Assembly (NCBI GenBank): GCA_023432475.1
Contig: JAEYUN010000030.1
Span: 1 to 46,162, forward strand
Direction of reading: 5' to 3'
Length of the DNA stretch: 46,162 nt
From: Candidatus Parcubacteria bacterium
GTDB lineage: Bacteria; Patescibacteriota; Saccharimonadia; Saccharimonadales; Saccharimonadaceae
Under the pieces are notes generated by a model. That model worked only from the letters and a program-made list of their open reading frames with translations, ran no database searches and had not been told where the DNA came from. The translations under genes and the position numbers were made by a program. Numbering within the stretch: the stretch's first letter is position 1; the number at the start of each line of letters is the position of its first letter. Below, piece after piece: positions 10,621 to 17,765 of this stretch.

Positions 10621-11208
10621 ATGAGCAATAACCCTGAAATATTTACCGGTAACCAAAGTGAACGTAGCTCTGAGATCGAACGTGCTGCCGGCGAACGAGC
10701 TGCTGAACTACAAAAATCTGCCGAGAATCAAGTCGAACGCACCGGTGAAGCTAAGACTGAAGCCATCGAAAAAGCTCGCAGCGAAACCCAAGAAGCCCTC
10801 CTTAGCAAAGAGCGTGGTGGGGCCGAGAAAAAAAGCGGCGGTGAACCTAGTGGGCAAAACGCTCGCAAGATAACCAAAAAAGACAAAGAGGTGGCCTACC
10901 AGCAAACGCTGAAGGAAATCCGCTCACAGATGAATGCCCCGGCACGAACTTTCAGTAAAATAATTCATAATCAGGTGGTCGAGCGAGTCAGTGACATTGT
11001 CGGCAACACCGTTGCCCGTCCGAACGCTATTATATCTGGTAGTACCGCAGCCCTCGTGTTAGTGTCGGCAGTCTATATAATTGCCAAGCAGTATGGCTAT
11101 CCAATGTCGGGCTTTGAGACTATCGGCGCCTTTATTATAGGTTGGTTGATTGGTTTGATTTACGACTACGCCAAAGTAACTATTAGCGGTGGCAAAAGCC
11201 GTAGTTAA
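10621..11208 (+). CDS. Small two-TM membrane protein with charged N-terminal region
   Basis: I do not recognise a family. The 195 residues comprise a long hydrophilic, Glu/Lys/Ala-rich region (about 15-110) predicted helical or coiled, then two hydrophobic segments near 135-160 and 165-185, and a short basic tail. GGAG at 5-8 bases before ATG is a good ribosome binding site. It starts 11 bases after the LPKTG protein gene, so the two are probably cotranscribed and may act together at the envelope. Confidence 0.65.
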   Translation: MSNNPEIFTGNQSERSSEIERAAGERAAELQKSAENQVERTGEAKTEAIEKARSETQEALLSKERGGAEKKSGGEPSGQNARKITKKDKEVAYQQTLKEIRSQMNAPARTFSKIIHNQVVERVSDIVGNTVARPNAIISGSTAALVLVSAVYIIAKQYGYPMSGFETIGAFIIGWLIGLIYDYAKVTISGGKSRS

Positions 11209-11233
11209 ACAGTCTAGTCTTTTAAGCCCACCT

Positions 11234-11250
11234 AAAGAATAGTTATTCTT
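11234..11250. terminator. Weak bidirectional hairpin between convergent genes
   Basis: AAGAATA-GT-TATTCTT lies between the 10621-11208 gene (plus) and the TraD-like gene (minus) and overlaps the latter's last codons. The U-run is poor on both strands, so termination here is uncertain. Confidence 0.3.
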
Positions 11251-14137
11251 CAGTCTTGCCTCTATGAGACAAGTTACCTTTAAGGTCAATGTAAATCTCA
11301 TCGATCGGGTTAGCTTCAGTCGCATCTTGGGATACTTCGTCGCTCGGTCGCTTTTTCGGAACCTTAAGAGTGTCCGGCGGGGTTTTACTACCGAGTTCGC
11401 TGGCTATACTTTTAGCTTGTGCCATCGGCGCCACCAATGAAGGCGCTTCGTTGGAAGCTGCCGTATCAGGCTGGCGAGAAGTAGTGGTTGCCGTTTTAGA
11501 CGTTGTGGCGCTAGGTTGTAATACCGGAGCGGTGGGTTGAGCCAACCCAGGATTAGTCGAGGTGTTAGTGGCTTGCTTTCTCTTTGACAGCCACTCATCC
11601 AAGAATGATGAATTATTAGAGCCCGCCGCAGTAGTTCCGCCCCCAGCCTGTAGTCTAGCCTCAAACTCTCGTTTTTTTGCCTCCCTGGCTGCATCTCCGG
11701 ACCTGAGACGCGTAAATATCTCTTTCTCGACCTCGGCACGAGGACGCCCATATTTAGCCGCTGAGAGACGCTTTAGCGCGCTAGCTAGCTGCGGATTAGT
11801 TTGACCTAGCATAGGGGTTGATGACATGCTAAACGGTGCGGATGGTACCCCATTTAACTGGATTACCGACACCCATTCCATATTGGGTAACTTGGTCAGA
11901 TCTTCAGCATCAAAAACTGGTTGAAATCTTTTTTCCATCAGCTCAGCGTCGGTCATGCCGATACGCCCAGATACGATAGTACCCACATTTCCGATGATTG
12001 CTTCGCGAATCTTATCAGTTAACTGAGAAACGAACTGGTTAGCCAAGATTAGGTTGAGACGGTATTTACGAGCTTCAGACAGTATCGACTCAAAGCTATC
12101 GGTTGCGAAATTCTGAAACTCATCGACATAAAGAGCAAAATCCTCTCGCTGATCTTCAGGCACATCTGCCCTACCCATGGCGGCCGCCTGGAACTTCATG
12201 ACAAATATCATGCCCAGCAGCTGTGAGTTAAGTTCCCCGGTCTTACCTTTTGATAAATTAACCAGCAAAATCTTCTTGTTATCCATGATGTTACGAAGAT
12301 TAAAGCCCGATTTTGTCTGACCGATGATATTGCGCATCATTTCATTACTCAAAAAAGCTCCGAACTTAGAGACGAACCAACCGAGGACTTCTGACTTATG
12401 GTAGTCACTCGTCTGGGCCATTTCCTTATTCCAGAAATCAAGTACCGTTTGGTCGGTGACATATTTAAGTTTCTCTTTTGTAAATGCGTCATCATTGAAA
12501 ACTTGAGGAATATCAATAAAGGTTGAGCCATTGGGGTCGCTCATGATAGTCAAAGCAGCATTCCTAAACCAGTGCTCATAACGAGGGCCTATAATACCGG
12601 TGTGACCAGGGTCGTAAAGCCGATACAGCATGGCTATAGCTTCTTGCACCAAGAAGTCCCGCTGATCCGGTGTATCAAATTCGAACAGGTTAAGCCCTAC
12701 CGGATTGGCCATCTCACCCGGGTTGAAGTAAATAACGTCTTCCACCCTTTCTTTTGGCACCATTCCGAGGAGAGCTTCGGCCGAGTCGCCATGCGGATCA
12801 ATAAAAGCGAAGCCCTTACCGTCTAACATATCTTGCAGCGCTAGATTCTCTAATAGTTTCGACTTACCAGTACCGGTCTGACCGATTATATAAGTATGAC
12901 GACGACGATCATTTGTGCTGAGCCTGACCTCCTTCTTAACGCCGCGGTAGACGTTGTAGCCAAGCAAGAAACCTTCGTTCATTGATTGGCGCGGCCCGTC
13001 CACCTGTTTGCTTGCTTGACGTTGTAATTGTGACGTCGGTGTGTTCTTTTGATCAGGCAGGTGAAAGAGGGTGGCTAGTTCAACACTATTCAAGATATTC
13101 TGTTTTATCTCTTGAGGGAAAAACCGAAATATAAACGCGGTGACAAACTGTTCAATATTACGTGTAACCGTAAATTTAAAGCCATTATTTGACGGCGAGT
13201 CAAACAAGGCAAAAGCAGCGACAACATTCTTCATCAACACCTGTGAGCGAGTAGCCGTTGTTGAAGAAGCAACGATTCTAATAAGCGTTTCATAACCCGG
13301 ATGGCGAGTTTTTTCTTCCATAGACTCTACCAAAGCCTGTTCGAGCGAAGATAGCTGCTTATCTTCACCCTTAACCTCAGAGGCTTCCGGCGCCTTCCAA
13401 AGTGCTTCTAGTAAGTCTTTTGCACCCACCCCGCTAGCCGACAGTCCTTTTTTAACACCTTTGTCTTTACGAATCTTATCGGCCATCGAGAGTACTGACT
13501 TAGTCCACCCTTCCGCAGCAGGTCTTACTAATATTTGTATGCCTATACCGTCGTCTTTAGTGGCGGACGCCAACGAATTCAAAAGCGCCCTCATGGCATC
13601 ACGTTTCGATTCTTGATAGGTCGCTATGGTATAGGCGTATGGCTTCTTTAGAGTAAATTCTCCCCCAATCGTGCCACTTATCTTACCAACTGGACTAAAT
13701 ATGTTCGGGTCTTCGACTTCTTCTAAACGAGCCGAGGGGTAAGCGGCAGCTATGGCTTGCTGGATAACATCTTGTAAGACGGTTGGTACGGCGACGTAAT
13801 AATCAATCAGGCCGTTGGAGGCAATAACTTCAAAAGACATGTGTCGCTGACCGTATATCTTACTCTTGAACCCTTTGGTAGCGGTACTAGCGATAATATT
13901 GTAAAGAACCTGGGCTTGCGAGATAGCCTCATCGGTAACATCACGCTCATCTCTTCCTCCACTTTCGATGTCATCACTCGATGGCGGCAGATGTATTCGT
14001 AATGGAACCATTTTGAGCCCTCGCTCATAGTTCTTGGCTTCGCGCAGTACTCGCCGGTATTGTAAATAAAAAAACGCAATCACTACCGCTGCGATAACGA
14101 TTACTACACCGAAGCCAATTAAAACGTCCGGAGACAT
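11243..14137 (-). CDS. TraD/VirD4-like T4SS coupling ATPase
   Basis: An inner-membrane-anchored hexameric-type ATPase of the TraG/VirD4/DUF87 group. One N-terminal hydrophobic segment is at about 5-28. A CPR-style N-terminal domain of about 380 residues follows. Walker A is GQTGTGKS at about 419-426, Walker B is ALYVDEF near 668, and FIDPHGDS is at about 445. The C-terminal 150 residues are Ser/Thr/Pro-rich and look disordered. No relaxase, VirB4 or mating-pair proteins are nearby, so a role in DNA or protein export by a reduced system is inference. I chose ATG at 14137 (weak SD TTAGG); a GTG at 14155 overlapping the upstream gene is possible. Confidence 0.8.
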   Translation of the reverse strand: MSPDVLIGFGVVIVIAAVVIAFFYLQYRRVLREAKNYERGLKMVPLRIHLPPSSDDIESGGRDERDVTDEAISQAQVLYNIIASTATKGFKSKIYGQRHMSFEVIASNGLIDYYVAVPTVLQDVIQQAIAAAYPSARLEEVEDPNIFSPVGKISGTIGGEFTLKKPYAYTIATYQESKRDAMRALLNSLASATKDDGIGIQILVRPAAEGWTKSVLSMADKIRKDKGVKKGLSASGVGAKDLLEALWKAPEASEVKGEDKQLSSLEQALVESMEEKTRHPGYETLIRIVASSTTATRSQVLMKNVVAAFALFDSPSNNGFKFTVTRNIEQFVTAFIFRFFPQEIKQNILNSVELATLFHLPDQKNTPTSQLQRQASKQVDGPRQSMNEGFLLGYNVYRGVKKEVRLSTNDRRRHTYIIGQTGTGKSKLLENLALQDMLDGKGFAFIDPHGDSAEALLGMVPKERVEDVIYFNPGEMANPVGLNLFEFDTPDQRDFLVQEAIAMLYRLYDPGHTGIIGPRYEHWFRNAALTIMSDPNGSTFIDIPQVFNDDAFTKEKLKYVTDQTVLDFWNKEMAQTSDYHKSEVLGWFVSKFGAFLSNEMMRNIIGQTKSGFNLRNIMDNKKILLVNLSKGKTGELNSQLLGMIFVMKFQAAAMGRADVPEDQREDFALYVDEFQNFATDSFESILSEARKYRLNLILANQFVSQLTDKIREAIIGNVGTIVSGRIGMTDAELMEKRFQPVFDAEDLTKLPNMEWVSVIQLNGVPSAPFSMSSTPMLGQTNPQLASALKRLSAAKYGRPRAEVEKEIFTRLRSGDAAREAKKREFEARLQAGGGTTAAGSNNSSFLDEWLSKRKQATNTSTNPGLAQPTAPVLQPSATTSKTATTTSRQPDTAASNEAPSLVAPMAQAKSIASELGSKTPPDTLKVPKKRPSDEVSQDATEANPIDEIYIDLKGNLSHRGKTEE

Positions 14138-14144
14138 AAGGAAC

Positions 14145-14591
14145 CTAACCGTCACTTGATAGTTTTACGCTTTTGCCATAACGTTTTTGCAAGTAGTCGG
14201 CCTGTAGTCGACTAACCGCTTCGTCTTGGGCGTGGGGATCATTACGAGTTTCGGCCACTACTTTCTTAGCCTTCTCAACCCATTCTTTTTCAATCAGATC
14301 ATCATCAGCGGCAACGGCTGGGTTGGTATCGTCTATAGGGGGTGAAGAATTAGTTGTATGGTCTACAACGGGGTCAATAACAGGTAGCGGTGGCGGTGTC
14401 GACGCAACGGCCACTAGACCTGAGGCGGGCGGATTATCAACGAAAGTCTCGCGAGACTCCTTGCCTTGCTCTACTATGGGTTGCGCTTCTGGTCCGCGAA
14501 GAGTTGGAACTGCAAATAACTCGCCAGACTTATCTGCCGGTTTCGGTGCATTCTCAGGACCGTTGTAAGGCGTCGGTAACTGTGGTTCCAT
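14145..14591 (-). CDS. Hypothetical acidic Pro-rich protein upstream of the coupling ATPase
   Basis: A 148-residue soluble protein that I do not recognise. The first two thirds are low complexity (Pro, Ala, Asp, Val), likely disordered; the last 45 residues (from EKEWVEKAKK) look like a charged helical domain. It ends 7 bases before the preferred start of the TraD-like gene, so it is probably cotranscribed and may be an accessory subunit. A TGC-TATAAT extended -10 at 14601-14606 lies 9 bases before ATG, giving a leader of only 2-3 bases and no SD. Confidence 0.6.
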   Translation of the reverse strand: MEPQLPTPYNGPENAPKPADKSGELFAVPTLRGPEAQPIVEQGKESRETFVDNPPASGLVAVASTPPPLPVIDPVVDHTTNSSPPIDDTNPAVAADDDLIEKEWVEKAKKVVAETRNDPHAQDEAVSRLQADYLQKRYGKSVKLSSDG

Positions 14592-14600
14592 TTGTTCTAA

Positions 14601-14609
14601 ATTATAGCA
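14601..14609 (-). promoter_or_regulatory. Extended -10 promoter of the 14591/TraD operon
   Basis: TGC-TATAAT on the minus strand, with no good -35. It lies nine bases before the ATG at 14591, so the mRNA is almost leaderless. Confidence 0.55.
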
Positions 14610-14623
14610 CGTTAATGCTTATA

Positions 14624-15022
14624 CTAGGTCCTTTTAATGACGTAGAAAACAGCGATGCCAACAAAAATACCCACCAAGGTGATGTCACTAAGCCGAAGTT
14701 GGGCAAAAGACTGCATAGCCAGAAACAGGACAGGTACAAAAGCCAGGATACTGGCGATATAGTAAGACTTACGCACCCCTACTCGCCGTACAGCCGGACG
14801 GAAATTATCCTTAGTGGAACGAGTTAGACGCCTAAACCAGCCAATACCAAAGCGTAGCAAAACAAACAGTAGTGATAAGGTAAAAATATATACCAGCACA
14901 AACACACCAAGTATGCCGACGGGGCCAATCGCAACTGGATCGGTTGAAAAAAGAACAATCATAAGTAGCGCTGCACTTAACAGGGGTGATATTAACAAAA
15001 GACGCCCGATATTTCTTTGCAT
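14624..15022 (-). CDS. Four-TM hypothetical membrane protein
   Basis: No family recognised. The 132 residues hold four hydrophobic segments at about 5-27, 32-58, 85-105 and 113-130, with a basic loop RRLTRSTKDNFRPAVRRV between segments two and three that should be cytoplasmic. GAGGGG precedes ATG by 5 bases, and a CATAAT box with an upstream TGT lies 12 bases before ATG. It is upstream of, and probably separate from, the 14591/TraD operon, which has its own promoter. Confidence 0.6.
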   Translation of the reverse strand: MQRNIGRLLLISPLLSAALLMIVLFSTDPVAIGPVGILGVFVLVYIFTLSLLFVLLRFGIGWFRRLTRSTKDNFRPAVRRVGVRKSYYIASILAFVPVLFLAMQSFAQLRLSDITLVGIFVGIAVFYVIKRT

Positions 15023-16070
15023 GTTTACCCCTCTATTATGACAAATATTTAATCAAAATAAAAAGCCCGAGCGACAAACGTTGACCATACATAAGCGGCT
15101 ACATGCACCACTAAATATAAATACAAGGGCGCGTGCCACGATACGCAATCAAGTCTGTCGCTCAAGGCAACTGACCGCTCACCTCTTATTTATGAGGGAG
15201 CATGATATCGACGGCTATAAACGTTCAGAAGCTGAGCGTCCAGCCAGTTCGATGACGTTAGGCAACCCTAAAAATTTATGAAGATTGTATAGGTATTGCC
15301 AGTTCGTCACCGAACTAGTCGATATCACTTTAGTAACTGGAAGGTTCGAGCCTTTGCTTATTTTTTTGTCTTTTTGGACTTTTTGTTATACGCAAAAACC
15401 TAGACATATTTATAGCACCCTTATGCTTATTAAACAAGCTATAATATAGATTTTTTGTTGTAATTTACTATTGTTATATCCATCTTATCTATTTTCTAAT
15501 CTGTTTTGTTGTTTTTATTGCAATATTGTTATCGTTGTATTATTTATTATTAATATGCTGTTGTATTTTACATTTATCGCACTTTACGTCTTTACTAACA
15601 ACGTGGTCCTAGCTTCGATTGAGTTGCATCGAGTAGTAGTCATAAGAGTGAGTTATTTTCATAAACTGATACACCGGCTAACGGGTAAGTTAGTCGCGAC
15701 ATTTATGACAGCGACGGATGTCGAAACAATTAACAGCAAACTAATACCTCGAATTCTAAACATGATTCCCAATTGAAAAAATCTATTTATATAGATTCCC
15801 CGAACATGATGCCAGGAAGACCAAATAACTTAGTGGATTTAATAAATATGATCAACCAGCGCCTTCAAGGTGCTAGTCTCAGGCTCTATTGCTATTTATG
15901 GTAGTACGAGCGGTCTACGCTCGGCGAAAACAAGTCTAGTGCTAAGCGATTGAATTACCTTTTTGTAATGTTTCCCCCGGCCACTAGCAACTGTCATTCA
16001 TACCGATAGCCTAGTGATGCGCATATCTCAACCCTGCCCTCAAATCAGCGAACTATCCCTATAAAGTCGA
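15023..16070. other. Gene-poor region of about 1 kb
   Basis: No convincing protein gene. It contains a T-rich stretch (15355-15570), an 8-base complementary pair GAGCGACA/TGTCGCTC (15069-15076 with 15156-15163) that could close a structured RNA, small inverted repeats at 15301-15355 followed by a T-run, and AATCTAT-TTAT-ATAGATT at 15780-15797. Possible reading frames are AT-driven and lack ribosome binding sites. It may be a decayed gene or hold an RNA gene that I cannot identify. Confidence 0.5.
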
Positions 16071-16071
16071 C

Positions 16072-16080
16072 TTATCCACA
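16072..16080 (+). promoter_or_regulatory. Single DnaA-box-like site
   Basis: TTATCCACA, a perfect match to the E. coli consensus DnaA box, 26 bases upstream of the -35 of the candidate small RNA promoter. No cluster of boxes is seen, so it is more likely a regulatory or chance site than an origin. Confidence 0.3.
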
Positions 16081-16105
16081 GTTTTTGGATATGTAAAAAA
16101 TACCA

Positions 16106-16134
16106 TTGACACTAGCGTTTTAAGTCGCTATTAT
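16106..16134 (+). promoter_or_regulatory. Strong promoter of a candidate small RNA
   Basis: A perfect TTGACA (16106-16111), a 17-base spacer and TATTAT (16129-16134). It points into a region with no ORF that ends in a hairpin at 16197-16227. Confidence 0.65.
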
Positions 16135-16140
16135 AGGGGT

Positions 16141-16230
16141 AGTCCTTGAATAAAAAACTTGTGCAAGGGCCAAAAATCAAAAATTACGAAAAAAAAGAAA
16201 CAGCCGTTACTCGCAGACGGCTGTTTCGTT
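16141..16230 (+). ncRNA. Candidate small RNA of about 90 nt
   Basis: It is bounded by the promoter at 16106-16134 and an 11-bp terminator-like hairpin at 16197-16227. No start codon followed by an ORF is present. The RNA would have a short 5' hairpin (CTTG-TG-CAAG within CCTTG...CAAGG), an A-rich single-stranded middle, and the 3' hairpin. The A-rich stretch could bind a protein or base-pair with mRNA. It is not one of the housekeeping RNAs that I recognise. Confidence 0.4.
16190..16227 (-). terminator. Terminator of the GH5 gene (bidirectional hairpin)
   Basis: The stem GAAACAGCCGT / ACGGCTGTTTC (16197-16207 with 16217-16227) is followed on the minus strand by TTTTTT. The plus-strand tail GTTTATT is weaker but could end the small RNA. 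Confidence 0.75.
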
Positions 16231-17237
16231 TATTGTGATAAAAGTTCTGGGTGGTCGAGTAGGCTCCAAATACCCCTGTCCTCGGTGCGAGCCGTCCAAT
16301 AAAACCAACTCACACCAGCTCTTTCGAAAGCTTCTCGTTGTGCTCGGACATAAACAACGTAGTCGTCGGTCGTGTAGTTAAAACGTTTTCGTTGTAGAGA
16401 CGGGCCGTATAATTCGCTCATAGCTGCGCTCCACTCCCCAACCACGACTGGTTGCCGGCGTTTATACCGACTTAGCTCTCTCGACCAACCAGTGGCTTTT
16501 TTTACATGGCCGGCTAGATCTAGGGCCCGATCTTCGTCAGTAAACAGCTGATACAAATGGCAGTCCAGGATAAGCCCGTCAATACTCAGTTGAGGTAATA
16601 GTTTTAGGGTCTCTTGTGGACGGAAACTATCACTCACTATAACCGACACGCCATGGTGACAGTTCTGCCTTACCAGCACTCCAGCCACTTTGTAAAACTC
16701 AAATAATGTCTCTAACGACAAGCTCCAATGAGGCTCATTTAGCAACTCAATGCCCACAAGAGCTTTGCGATGTCCATAGCTCTTAGTTAGCCTATCTAGA
16801 AAATCGTAGCTAAGCCTGATGTTATTAGGCGTGGCCCAAGCGATATCACCCGCTCTACCACTGTGATCCCAACCATTCTGTGAGCCGGGGGCGGCGTGAA
16901 AACAAAGTACGATGGACATCGCCCTTTCCTCAGCCCAGCTAAATAGTCTGTCGACATAAAGATCACCCCCGCCAGCGAAACCGTCGGCATCTTCAAACAA
17001 CCAGTAGCCTACCGGCAGCCTTAACCCTTTAATGCCCTGGTTTTGTAAGCTATCAATATGGGTCTCGGTTATGAAATTATCGCGGTGGGCGCTCAGCCTG
17101 GTAAGAGCGGCCTCGTGACCGAGCTCGCGCATTAAGGAATATTCGTATGTGGCTTCGGTGCCGCTAAATACGCTGGGACTTATCCATTTCTCAAGGACCA
17201 ACCAACCGCCTAAATTAACTCCTCGAATATTATCCAT
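16230..17237 (-). CDS. GH5 family glucanase (exo-1,3-beta-glucanase type, GH5_9-like)
   Basis: A 335-residue TIM-barrel glycoside hydrolase. It shows GVNLGGWLVLEKWISPS near the N-terminus, HAAPGSQNG at about 114-122, acid/base E168 in LLNEP, and nucleophile E268 in GEWSAA. These match fungal Exg1-type exo-beta-1,3-glucanases unusually closely. There is no signal peptide or membrane segment, so it appears cytoplasmic unless exported by another route. I chose ATG at 17237. The upstream ATG at 17246 overlaps the TATAAT box (17245-17250), and the box ends exactly 7 bases before 17237, which implies a leaderless mRNA. A strong terminator follows. Confidence 0.85.
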   Translation of the reverse strand: MDNIRGVNLGGWLVLEKWISPSVFSGTEATYEYSLMRELGHEAALTRLSAHRDNFITETHIDSLQNQGIKGLRLPVGYWLFEDADGFAGGGDLYVDRLFSWAEERAMSIVLCFHAAPGSQNGWDHSGRAGDIAWATPNNIRLSYDFLDRLTKSYGHRKALVGIELLNEPHWSLSLETLFEFYKVAGVLVRQNCHHGVSVIVSDSFRPQETLKLLPQLSIDGLILDCHLYQLFTDEDRALDLAGHVKKATGWSRELSRYKRRQPVVVGEWSAAMSELYGPSLQRKRFNYTTDDYVVYVRAQREAFERAGVSWFYWTARTEDRGIWSLLDHPELLSQ

Positions 17238-17244
17238 AAAGACC

Positions 17245-17250
17245 ATTATA
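17245..17250 (-). promoter_or_regulatory. -10 box of the GH5 gene (leaderless)
   Basis: A perfect TATAAT, 7 bases before the chosen ATG. No good -35 is seen. Confidence 0.55.
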
Positions 17251-17278
17251 GTCTGCTATAGCCTGCTGGCGAGAAACG

Positions 17279-17306
17279 TAAAAACCCATCTCTTTTTCGA
17301 GATGGG
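17279..17306 (-). terminator. tmRNA terminator
   Basis: CCCATCTC/GAGATGGG (17285-17292 with 17299-17306) followed on the minus strand by TTTTTAC, just past the tmRNA 3' end. Confidence 0.85.
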
Positions 17307-17317
17307 CGCTTACGGTT

Positions 17318-17709
17318 TGGTGGAGCTGCCGGGTATTGCACCCGGGTCCGGCTGGTAACCTATCATCCGCCTACAAGCATAGTCGCTTCCAAAATTACTA
17401 TCGCTGCTCGAGAAGCGACGAGAATACAACGAATAGTTCCGTGATTAAGAGGTCACCGGTAGGCACCACGGCTACCTACTAGTCAAGTCATATAAATATG
17501 ACACCGCCAAAACCCGTATATGACGTCTAGGTGGCGATGGCTGACTAAAATTAGGCAGCGATAGCTACTGGGGCAACAGGAGCGAAAGCGCTATTGAACA
17601 GCTCAGCAGCTTTTGCAAATGGTTTTGCAGTTATAATACTGATTACGTCAGTGGTCGGCTTGCAGGATGATCTGTTAAAGTCCAGTCGTCGAAAGCATAT
17701 TTCAGCCCC
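17318..17709 (-). ncRNA. ssrA: tmRNA (transfer-messenger RNA)
   Basis: Rescues stalled ribosomes and adds a degradation tag. The 5' end GGGGCTGAA and the 3' tRNA-like end, with T-arm CCGGGTGCAATACCCGG and encoded CCA, are diagnostic. About 392 bases. The tag ORF ends at TAA 17551-17553. If resumed at GCA (17626-17628) it codes AKPFAKAAELFNSAF then APVAPVAIAA (25 residues). If resumed right after the conserved GTAATC it begins four codons earlier with SIIT. The tag ends in AIAA, a typical hydrophobic protease signal, but is longer than the 10-residue E. coli tag. Confidence 0.93.
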
Positions 17710-17722
17710 TCACCAGAGGTAG

Positions 17723-17731
17723 ATTATAGCA
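17723..17731 (-). promoter_or_regulatory. tmRNA promoter (extended -10)
   Basis: TGC-TATAAT on the minus strand (box 17723-17728), with a predicted start near 17716. No good -35. Confidence 0.6.
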
Positions 17732-17765
17732 TAAAAATCCCAAAAAGGATATACTTAAAGCCACT

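Noticed and set aside
15471..15776. 101-residue hydrophobic ORF in the gene-poor region
   Set aside because: It starts at TTG without SD, and its hydrophobic first half simply reflects a T-rich stretch; codon use and composition are unlike neighbours. No family resemblance.
16072..16080. oriC candidate
   Set aside because: A perfect DnaA box beside an AT-rich area was tempting, but only one box is found, and dnaA, dnaN or other origin neighbours are absent. gyrB is 7 kb away with no dnaA.
17246..17246. Upstream ATG of the GH5 gene
   Set aside because: This ATG overlaps the TATAAT box; the next in-frame ATG lies exactly 7 bases after the box.
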